DNA from: Paracoccus albus
Lineage (GTDB): Bacteria; Pseudomonadota; Alphaproteobacteria; Rhodobacterales; Rhodobacteraceae
DNA: 64,000 nt
NCBI RefSeq assembly: GCF_027913035.1
Contig: NZ_CP115775.1
Span: forward strand, 3,016,501-3,080,500
Reading direction: 5' to 3'
Shown: piece after piece, positions 57,367-64,000 of the stretch
How the letters are laid out: each line of letters begins with the position of its first letter
Numbering within the stretch: position 1 is the stretch's first letter
Position numbers and translations under genes: made by a program
Notes under the pieces: generated by a model
What the model saw: the letters and a program-made list of their open reading frames with translations, nothing else
What the model was told of the DNA's origin: nothing
The model's database searches: none

Positions 57367-57406
57367 TCGTTCATTAAGGGTTCTGCATTGAAACGAAACC
57401 GGACGC

Positions 57407-58093
57407 TCAGGCGTCGTTTGGGCTTGCTACGTCGCTTACAATGAAACGCCGTATGGTTTCAGCATCCTCGGGATAGCCAAGGCCTTTGGCAATGTCTGCG
57501 AAACGCACAAGCCATTCATCGGGGAATCCTGCAAGCTTTTCTGGCGTGAAGCTGGCGGAGCGTTTTTTAGGGCGAGAGTTCCGGTTGATTTCTTCGCTGC
57601 GGATAATGGGCTTGCCGACATAGTCTGCAAGTAGCGCATCATCTTCTGGTCGATCAACGCGGTAGATCAGTTGCGGCAGGAAAGACATGCACAGCTCAAA
57701 CCACAAGGTGTAACTGATGACCGAGCTCAGTATACCTTCTGGGTCGGACTGCCTTTCCGGCAATGTTTCGCTAAATCGGGCGCTCAGGATATCCCTGCGA
57801 AACGCAAAGCTGCTCCGGTCGGCATTTTCCGGAATAATGGAATTCATCGCGTCGAGCGGTGACCGTGCAACGCAGAATATCCGGTGAAAATCACCAAGCG
57901 GACCAATCGCGTCACGATACGGATTGCGATATCGCTCACCCGGCAACATCCAGGATATGATGCCATCGGGTTTCACATGCTCATGCCCGATGCGCAGTCC
58001 TGCAGCCTGCAAAAGATGCGCGGTGAATCCGGTGCCGCAGCGAGGGTGGCCGATACCGACAAAAAAGTTCTTCTTGTGATGAATGCAGGCCAG
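57407..58093 (-). CDS. Sulfotransferase-like protein without a clear start codon
   Basis: The minus-strand frame ends at 57407. Its N-terminus contains KKNFFVGIGHPRCGTGFTAH, a PAPS-binding loop (about 58075 downwards), and later FHRIFCVARSPLDAMNSII as 3'-phosphate site. No ATG or GTG occurs in frame between the upstream TAA and this loop; CTG 58093 or ATT 58084 are the only options that keep the motif. A TTG at 58012 would remove it. It may be a gene that lost its start, or one that uses a rare codon. It borders the IS200 element. Confidence 0.6.
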   Translation of the reverse strand: MACIHHKKNFFVGIGHPRCGTGFTAHLLQAAGLRIGHEHVKPDGIISWMLPGERYRNPYRDAIGPLGDFHRIFCVARSPLDAMNSIIPENADRSSFAFRRDILSARFSETLPERQSDPEGILSSVISYTLWFELCMSFLPQLIYRVDRPEDDALLADYVGKPIIRSEEINRNSRPKKRSASFTPEKLAGFPDEWLVRFADIAKGLGYPEDAETIRRFIVSDVASPNDA

Positions 58094-58267
58094 CGCAGTA
58101 CCTTTCCGTCGGTGTTGGTCAACACGGTGGGGTATATCGGTTTACACCGGCATGGGGCAATCCTGGCGGCAGGGTGATGCTTGTGACAGAAAATTGGCGC
58201 TGTCACTGGCGGCATCGCCTCTTGTCGGATAAATAGCCGTAAGTGCCGGTTTTATCTGAGGTATCAA

Positions 58268-59086
58268 ATGTCGCTTGATCGTCGTCCCGTAGCCTCTCTC
58301 TGGATCGGAGAGGAGCTGCAATACCTTAACCAGCTTTGCCTGAAATCACATTTGTTACATGGTCATCCGGTCACTCTTTATTGCACTGATACGCTGAAAA
58401 ATGCGCCCGAAGGGGTCGAGGTGCGGCCTGCATCCGAGATCATGAATATCGACATGCAACTGGTGAATGATACCTCTGCCTCGTTCCTGTCGAACGTGTT
58501 CCGCTACAAGATGATCCAGAAGACGGGCGCGATCTGGATCGATTGCGATGCTTTCTGTCACAAGCCTTTCCCGGACGAATGGGAATGGATTTTTGCTGGT
58601 CACGGAATGCGCGGTGCGCTGAACTGCGGTGTCGTCGGGCTGCCCCGGCAATGCGAATTGATGGACCAGCTTCTGGACTATTACGACAACCTGCCGGACT
58701 ATCCCGCGTGGTGGAACAAGCGGCAGCGCAAGCAGATGGACAGGCACAGTGAAAAGGGTGGCTTGTCTCATGGTGCCGCGATCTACAAGACCGAGCGGAC
58801 GGCCTTCGGCCCTCAGGCGTTCACATGGTTCGCCCAGCAGACCGGCGACATCGAGAAAGCGATGACTTCGGACGTCCTGTACCCGGTGCCTTTCCAGCTG
58901 AACGATATTTTCTACGACCCGCATGGTCGCGTTGAGGGCTGGTTCACCGACGATACTGTATCGGTGCATTTGTATACCAATGGCACAAAGCCGTGGTGGC
59001 GCAGGAATGTTCCTCTTCCGAACTCTTACGCTGCGCGCATGTGCGAGCAGGTCGGCATCGACCCGGCAGCCGCACTGGAAAGGTAG
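58268..59086 (+). CDS. Glycosyltransferase with DXD motif
   Basis: A 272-residue protein of the Gly_transf_sug/capsular polysaccharide synthesis type. NVFRYKMIQKTGAIWIDCDA places the metal-binding DXD (DCD) at 92-94. It continues with a conserved LNCGVVGLP and an aromatic C-terminal half (KPWWRRNVPLPNSY). It probably transfers a hexose to a surface glycan; donor and acceptor are unknown. GAGG precedes ATG 58268. Confidence 0.75.
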   Translation: MSLDRRPVASLWIGEELQYLNQLCLKSHLLHGHPVTLYCTDTLKNAPEGVEVRPASEIMNIDMQLVNDTSASFLSNVFRYKMIQKTGAIWIDCDAFCHKPFPDEWEWIFAGHGMRGALNCGVVGLPRQCELMDQLLDYYDNLPDYPAWWNKRQRKQMDRHSEKGGLSHGAAIYKTERTAFGPQAFTWFAQQTGDIEKAMTSDVLYPVPFQLNDIFYDPHGRVEGWFTDDTVSVHLYTNGTKPWWRRNVPLPNSYAARMCEQVGIDPAAALER

Positions 59087-59139
59087 TTATACTTACCGCA
59101 ATTGATCAGGGGCGTTCGGTTGTGGTGAAAGCAGATAGT

Positions 59140-60957
59140 ATGAATTTGAAACCACACAGCAGCCACCACGGCACGGCCATGGCGGTGTCGATGATGAAGG
59201 ATGAGGCGCCATTTCTGCTGGAATGGTTCGCGCATCATCTGGCTGTCGGGTTTACGGACATTCTAGTTTACACCAACGACTGCACCGACGGCACGGTCGA
59301 GATGCTGCAACGACTGGAGGAGCTGGGCCTTGGCTATCACCGGCCGAACGACATTCCGGAGGGAGTCAAGCCGCAGCCATCGGCGTTGAACTATGCACAG
59401 GACGAACCGCTCGTGCAGCAGGCAGACTGGGTGATGGTGTTCGACGCGGACGAATTTCTGTCGATCAATCATCCCTCTGCTCATCTTGATGGATTGCTTG
59501 ATGATGTCGTGGCGCAAGGCGCGAACGGGATTGTCGTGACCTGGCGGATCTTCGGCTCTGGCGGCGTGATCGACTGGTCGCGCGATCCGGTGACCGAACA
59601 ATATACCCGTGCGGCACCGCCACTCTGGAACAAGGGGTGGGGGGTCAAGACGCTGTTCAAGTTTGATCCCGAATACTGGAAGCTTGGCATCCATCGCCCA
59701 TCTATCAGGAACAAGCATCTGGAGGATGGCTTCCCGGATAAGGTTAAATGGCTGAACGGGTCTGGCCGGCCTATGGAAGATTACTTCAAGTTCCGGGGCT
59801 GGCGCTCCATCCGGCGGACATTGGGCTATGACTGGGCGCAGATGAATCACTATGCCGTCAAGTCGATCGACAGCTATGCCGTTCGCCGGTTGCGTGGCAA
59901 TGTGAACAACAAGAAAGACAAGTATAACGCGGAATACTGGTCTTTGCAGGACAGGAACGAGGTGCCGGACACTCGCATCCTGCGTCATGCCCCCCGCCGC
60001 GCGGAGATCATGTCCGAACTGCTGAAGGACCCGGTTCTTTCAAAGCTGCATTTCGCCGCATTGGACCGGGTGGAGGCGAAGCTGGATGAATATCGCGGCT
60101 CAGAGGCGTATCAAACTTTGCGAAACAGCCTCATAGAGGCCGGAAAGGTACCGATAACGCGTGTCGAGGCGAAGCCACCAAAGCCGCGTGATCCCGCCAA
60201 GATCGCCGCGCTGATGTCAGAGGTTGAACAGAAGTCGAGCTCGCGGTCTGCCAAAAAGCGCACAGAAAGCCGGGCTTCTGGCTGGAACACCGTCGGCGTG
60301 TCGCCCTATGTCGAGGGCAAGCTTAAAAACACCGGAAATTTTGGGGGCGAGTGGGTTGAATCGCAGGGGGTCGCGCTGCCAGCTGATCCGGGACTGTTCA
60401 GTCAGGACGGGCTGATGGCCGTGCTGGCCGGAAAGTTCGACCGAAAAAACACGCGCAATATTCAAAGCTATCTGGGTGACGCCAGGCGCGTGCTGGATAT
60501 TGGCGCGGGCGTGGGGCTGCCGGCAATGCGTGCTGTTCAGGCAGATGACAGATTCACCATTATGGTTCAGGACGGACAGGCCGGAATGGAGCAGGCGAGT
60601 GCATCGATCCGCGCAAAGAACGGGCTGGAGGACACCGCCCGGCTGCGCTTCGTGAACGGACCGTTGGTTTTGCAGGGCGACGGGGATGCGCAGGCGGGTG
60701 GGCTGTCGGCGTATCTGAATGATTTTCGTCCGGACACTCTGCGCTTGTCAGTACGGGCGGGTCTGACGGCTGCGCAGCTTGCGGCGCAAAGTCTGGATGG
60801 GCTCAAGCGTGTGATCCTGCCTTTCGAAAGCGATGAAGAGGCGCGGGCCATTCGTGAAGAGTTCGGGCCGGTCCTGACCGCCGCCGGATTGACAGAAGAC
60901 AGCGAAGCCACCGGTGGTGGCTCGATCAGATTTGATCGCGGTGTAGAAACAACATAG
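59140..60957 (+). CDS. Glycosyltransferase (GT2/GT92-like) fused to a methyltransferase-like domain
   Basis: A 605-residue protein. The first 330 residues are a GT-A type transferase: MMKDEAPFLLEWFAHHLAVG, TNDCTDGTVEML, and the DXD-type motif FDADEF at 101-106. A charged linker (about 355-400) follows. The C-terminal part then has a SAM-type motif RRVLDIGAGVGLPAMRAVQ at about 448-466 and further Rossmann-like strands, but no clear catalytic motif. The start could also be GTG 59122. It is followed by ugd, suggesting a surface polysaccharide cluster. Confidence 0.7.
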   Translation: MNLKPHSSHHGTAMAVSMMKDEAPFLLEWFAHHLAVGFTDILVYTNDCTDGTVEMLQRLEELGLGYHRPNDIPEGVKPQPSALNYAQDEPLVQQADWVMVFDADEFLSINHPSAHLDGLLDDVVAQGANGIVVTWRIFGSGGVIDWSRDPVTEQYTRAAPPLWNKGWGVKTLFKFDPEYWKLGIHRPSIRNKHLEDGFPDKVKWLNGSGRPMEDYFKFRGWRSIRRTLGYDWAQMNHYAVKSIDSYAVRRLRGNVNNKKDKYNAEYWSLQDRNEVPDTRILRHAPRRAEIMSELLKDPVLSKLHFAALDRVEAKLDEYRGSEAYQTLRNSLIEAGKVPITRVEAKPPKPRDPAKIAALMSEVEQKSSSRSAKKRTESRASGWNTVGVSPYVEGKLKNTGNFGGEWVESQGVALPADPGLFSQDGLMAVLAGKFDRKNTRNIQSYLGDARRVLDIGAGVGLPAMRAVQADDRFTIMVQDGQAGMEQASASIRAKNGLEDTARLRFVNGPLVLQGDGDAQAGGLSAYLNDFRPDTLRLSVRAGLTAAQLAAQSLDGLKRVILPFESDEEARAIREEFGPVLTAAGLTEDSEATGGGSIRFDRGVETT

Positions 60958-61000
60958 TTAACCGCTGGTTTCGCGTGTCGGTTTCAAGGGAAAGAGTATT

Positions 61001-62173
61001 ATGAACAGGAAAATCGCCGTTGCCGGTTTGGGCTATGTCGGTCTTTCGAATGCGGTTCTGCTGGCGCAGAGCAACAAGGTGGTTGCTCTGGATGTTTCAG
61101 CCGAACGTGTCGAGATGGTGAATAACGGAGATTCGCCGATCGAAGATGCCGATATCAGCGATTTTCTGGCCAACCGTCACATTGACCTGACGGCGACCCT
61201 TGATCCGCAGGAAGCCTTCGGCGGGGCGGATTATATCATCATTTCGACACCGACCAATTATGACACGAAAACAAATCGTTTCGACACGTCCACGGTTGAA
61301 AACGTTCTGGCGCAGGTTCATCAGATAAATCCGGATGCCGTTGCTATCATCAAGTCTACGATCCCAGTCGGTTTTGTGGACCGGATAAGGGCAGAGATGG
61401 ACTGGCAGAATGTCATCTTTTCGCCCGAGTTCCTGCGAGAAGGCAAGGCGCTTTACGACAACCTCCATCCATCGCGGATCGTCGTCGGAGAACGCTCTGA
61501 CAGGGCACAGGATTTCGCGAATCTTCTGGTCGAGGGCGCGATCCGCAAGGATATGCCCGTTCAGTTCTGCGGCACTGTCGAGGCAGAGGCGATCAAGCTG
61601 TTTTCGAACACCTACCTTGCGCTTCGCGTGGCCTATTTCAACGAATTGGATAGCTATGCAATTGCACACAACCTGAATTCGCGTGAGATCATTGACGGCG
61701 TCTGCCTCGATCCGCGGATCGGTGATTTCTACAACAATCCGAGCTTCGGTTACGGAGGCTATTGCTTGCCCAAAGATACCAAGCAATTGCTGGCAAATTA
61801 CGATCAGGTGCCGCAGAATCTGATATCGGCAATCGTCCAGTCCAATCGGACGCGCAAGGATTTTGTGTCGGATCAGATTGTTTCAAGGCGGCCCAAAGTC
61901 GTCGGGGTTTACCGACTGGTCATGAAGGCGGGGTCGGATAACTTCCGCGACAGCTCTATTCAGGGGATCATGAAGCGGATCAAGGCCAAGGGGATCGAGG
62001 TGATCGTCTACGAGCCAGTGCTGGAAGACGATCATTTCTTCAACAGCCGCGTGGTCCGTGATCTCGACGCGTTCAAGGCTGAAAGCGACATCGTTCTTGC
62101 GAACCGCCTGTCGCCAGAGATCAGGGACGTTGCCGAGAAGGTCTATACACGCGACCTGTTCGGCGTCGATTAA
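61001..62173 (+). CDS. ugd: UDP-glucose 6-dehydrogenase
   Basis: A 390-residue NAD enzyme that oxidises UDP-glucose to UDP-glucuronate. The Rossmann motif [19 protein letters not shown] is at the N-terminus; [29 protein letters not shown] and the catalytic cysteine region [15 protein letters not shown] follow. The short length matches the bacterial Ugd of capsule clusters. GGGAAAG precedes ATG 61001. It likely supplies UDP-glucuronate to the adjacent glycosyltransferases. Confidence 0.93.
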   Translation: MNRKIAVAGLGYVGLSNAVLLAQSNKVVALDVSAERVEMVNNGDSPIEDADISDFLANRHIDLTATLDPQEAFGGADYIIISTPTNYDTKTNRFDTSTVENVLAQVHQINPDAVAIIKSTIPVGFVDRIRAEMDWQNVIFSPEFLREGKALYDNLHPSRIVVGERSDRAQDFANLLVEGAIRKDMPVQFCGTVEAEAIKLFSNTYLALRVAYFNELDSYAIAHNLNSREIIDGVCLDPRIGDFYNNPSFGYGGYCLPKDTKQLLANYDQVPQNLISAIVQSNRTRKDFVSDQIVSRRPKVVGVYRLVMKAGSDNFRDSSIQGIMKRIKAKGIEVIVYEPVLEDDHFFNSRVVRDLDAFKAESDIVLANRLSPEIRDVAEKVYTRDLFGVD

Positions 62174-62181
62174 GGTCGGCA

Positions 62182-63219
62182 ATGCGCATCCTTTCGGTAA
62201 CGACTCAGCGCAATGAAGGCCCATATCTGATAGAATGGCTCGCCTGGCATCGTATCCTGGGCGTCACCGACTTTCTCATCTATTCAAACGATTGTGACGA
62301 TGGAAGCGATTTGCTTCTGGATGCGCTGATGGCGCATGGTGTGCTGCGGCATGAACCCAACAATGCGCCAGAGGGGAAGTCGCTGCAATGGTCGGCGCTG
62401 AAGCAGGCATGGCAGGAACAGCTCCGCAAGGACGCGGATTGGATGCTGATCTCTGATATTGACGAATTTCCTGTCATTCATGCGGGCGACGGGTGCTTTG
62501 CCGATCTGATCGCGGCGTTGCCATCCGGGACAGATGCCGTTGCCCTGCCGTGGCGTCTTTTCGGGGCGTCAGGCATTGCCCAGTTTGAAGATCGGCCTGT
62601 CGTCAGTCAGTTCACGCGCAGCGCGCCGCTGGATATGGTTTATCCGGTTGCGGCGACGATGTTCAAATCGCTGTTTCGGCCCGAGGCCTTTTCTCGTCCG
62701 GGCGTGCATCGTCCGCGGAATCGCAAGGAAGGCGCCGCGAAATGGGCATCGGGGTCCGGCGCTACGATGCCGGCGCAATTTGCCTTGAGCGATGGATATA
62801 TCTGGACGCTGAACCAGCCAGATGCGCGACAATTGGTCGAGATGCATCATTATTCCTTGCGCTCTGCTGAAGGCTTTCTGGTCAAATCCGAACGCGGCCT
62901 TCCGAACCGGTCGCATAAGCAAATTAACGCGGCTTATTGGATCGAACGAAATTTCAACACCGTGGAAAACAGCGCTGCCTTGCGCCTTCTTCCGAATCTC
63001 GAAAAAGAAATCGCGGCGCTGAAATCCCTGCCTGGCATTGCTGAACGGCATGAAGCCTGCGTCACATGGCACCGCAAGCGCATCCAGCACCTGATGGGCC
63101 AACGCGATAGTCTGGCGCTGTTTGGTCAACTGCTGCTTGCACGCGACAGCCGCGTGATGAGCCTTGGCGAACAGCGCCGCCTGATCCAGCTTACTATTCG
63201 AGCGGTCGCCAAGGGCTAG
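62182..63219 (+). CDS. Glycosyltransferase (GT2/GT92-like)
   Basis: A 345-residue GT-A protein related to the N-terminal half of the 59140 gene: TQRNEGPYLIEWLAWHRILG, YSNDCDDGSDLLLDAL, and the acid pair DIDEF at 92-96. The shared SNDCxDGS-type motif and WRLFGASG/WRIFGSGG segments indicate paralogues. It lacks the methyltransferase part. It starts 8 bases after ugd. Acceptor unknown. Confidence 0.75.
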   Translation: MRILSVTTQRNEGPYLIEWLAWHRILGVTDFLIYSNDCDDGSDLLLDALMAHGVLRHEPNNAPEGKSLQWSALKQAWQEQLRKDADWMLISDIDEFPVIHAGDGCFADLIAALPSGTDAVALPWRLFGASGIAQFEDRPVVSQFTRSAPLDMVYPVAATMFKSLFRPEAFSRPGVHRPRNRKEGAAKWASGSGATMPAQFALSDGYIWTLNQPDARQLVEMHHYSLRSAEGFLVKSERGLPNRSHKQINAAYWIERNFNTVENSAALRLLPNLEKEIAALKSLPGIAERHEACVTWHRKRIQHLMGQRDSLALFGQLLLARDSRVMSLGEQRRLIQLTIRAVAKG

Positions 63220-63501
63220 CTTAGATTGCCGTTGGCAAGCAAAATCACGCCTCAGTAGCTTGGGGCGTATTCTATATCTTGTCTGGTTTGTTGCGGAGCC
63301 AGATAGGCCCGCCATTCATGGCCCGACGCAGGCGATAGGTATAGTTGCCTTCTGCCACACTGCATTATCTGCCCGAAGCATCGGGCTCATTATATCCGAA
63401 GACGATGGCGGCGGCTTGCGGCGCTTGACGCCGCTTTGATCCGTGAAGGGCTGACCTTTCGGAAAAAGCGCCGTATAGACGCCGGATAAGCGGAGACTTT
63501 G
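63220..63501 (+). other. Gap between glycan cluster and rnd
   Basis: The 282 bases hold one short hairpin (CGCCTCA 63248-63254 with TGGGGCG 63261-63267) that may end the glycan operon. A + strand frame at about 63369-63489 encodes an Arg-rich segment with no start codon or family I recognise. Nothing else is convincing. Confidence 0.3.
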
Positions 63502-64000
63502 ATGGCCATTCACCTCTATCAGAACGATTTGCCCGACGGGCTGGACCTTGGGCCTGTCGTGGCCATTGATACCGAAACAATGGGGCTTGATCCCCGCCGT
63601 GACCGGCTTTGCCTTGTGCAGATGTCATCCGGCGATGGTGATGCGCATCTGATCCAGATCGCTAAGGGCCAGACAGAAGCGCCGAATTTGACCCGGATGC
63701 TTGCCGATCCGGGCGTCGTGAAGCTTTTCCATTTCGGACGGTTCGATATTGCCGCTTTGGAAAATACCTTTGGTGTTTCGACAGCGCCGGTCTGGTGCAC
63801 GAAAATCGCCTCTAAGCTGATCCGGACCTATACGGATCGTCACGGCCTGAAATATCTTCTGCAATCCTTGGCCGATGTCGATATCTCCAAGCAGCAGCAG
63901 ACCTCGGATTGGGGAGCGGAGGAGCTGACAGAGGCACAGCTTGAATATGCAGCGTCAGATGTACTGTATCTTCACCAGCTCAAGGATGCGCTTGAAGCAA
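63502..64000 (+). CDS. rnd: Ribonuclease D (partial, cut by window end)
   Basis: The first 166 residues of a DEDD-type 3'-5' exoribonuclease. Exo I motif VVAIDTETMGLDPRRDRLCL, Exo II region KLFHFGRFDIAALENTFG, and Exo III TEAQLEYAASDVLYLHQL are present. In this group the stand-alone short form or full RNase D with HRDC domains cannot be distinguished because the end is missing. CGGAG precedes ATG 63502. Confidence 0.88.
   Translation, partial: MAIHLYQNDLPDGLDLGPVVAIDTETMGLDPRRDRLCLVQMSSGDGDAHLIQIAKGQTEAPNLTRMLADPGVVKLFHFGRFDIAALENTFGVSTAPVWCTKIASKLIRTYTDRHGLKYLLQSLADVDISKQQQTSDWGAEELTEAQLEYAASDVLYLHQLKDALEA

Larger units (their letters stand above)
56821..57374 (+). mobile_element. IS200/IS605-type insertion sequence (inactive)
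   Basis: The element consists of a left end with a small hairpin (CCGACT-tcc-AGTCGG, 56843-56857), a 24-bp inverted repeat ahead of the gene, tnpA, and a right-end hairpin at 57347-57366. There are no terminal inverted repeats of the DDE type and no flanking duplication, as expected for single-strand transposition by a Y1 HUH enzyme. No tnpB is present. It appears to have landed in the older IS5-type element. Exact ends are approximate. Confidence 0.75.

Overview
The window reads as chromosomal DNA of a GC-rich alphaproteobacterium of the Rhodobacteraceae, most like Paracoccus. The evidence is gene content and order: secB/fxsA facing a Tim44-like gene and an Smr gene, a DUF2849-cysI-cysH-DUF934 sulfite/APS reduction block, a class Ib nrdHIEF operon, rimP-nusA-ylxR-infB, and HPPD followed by a small Rieske protein. 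Species assignment is inference. Genes are dense, often overlap by 1-4 bases, and mostly have clear AGGAG-like ribosome binding sites.

Layout. 1-5 kb: protein export and envelope genes, a saccharopine-dehydrogenase-like gene, a GFA protein and an Lrp regulator. 5.2-10.2 kb: assimilatory sulfur reduction (DUF2849, CysI, a CysH-DUF934 fusion), a nitronate monooxygenase and the siroheme enzyme CobA. 10.2-14.8 kb: an aromatic catabolism operon (MarR regulator, fumarylacetoacetase, metallo-beta-lactamase-fold protein, flavin hydroxylase, DUF2783 partner). A tandem 11-bp repeat array and an unknown secreted protein follow. 16-22.5 kb: EF-P with its lysylating enzyme EpmA, a second nitronate monooxygenase, a TSUP permease, a sulfotransferase, and the Lrp-HPPD-Rieske group that would feed homogentisate. 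22.8-26.6 kb: ribonucleotide reductase, followed by a 40-residue basic protein. 28.7-36.4 kb: a MocR-type regulator, class II HMG-CoA reductase, a complete TRAP transporter and an acyl-CoA synthetase, which together suggest uptake and catabolism of mevalonate or a related acid. 36.5-44.3 kb: a BON-LysM protein, SerB, gene debris, and the transcription/translation operon. 44.4-56.6 kb: housekeeping and transport genes (TspO, prolyl aminopeptidase, UbiG, rhomboid, GabT, MFS and ABC exporters, RimO, EttA).

56.6-63.2 kb is an accessory region. A decayed IS5-family transposase end abuts a frameshifted IS200-type element. A polysaccharide-type cluster follows: a sulfotransferase without an obvious start codon, three glycosyltransferase-like proteins (one fused to a methyltransferase-like domain) and a UDP-glucose dehydrogenase. 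The window ends inside ribonuclease D.

Most notable for follow-up are the HMG-CoA reductase/TRAP operon, the two-component hydroxylase candidate in an aromatic operon without HmgA or MaiA, the five phased 11-bp repeats, a decayed second DUF2783 copy at 38.4 kb, the CysH-DUF934 fusion, and two hairpins that bury ribosome binding sites. All family names come from recognising sequence by eye; no database search was run.
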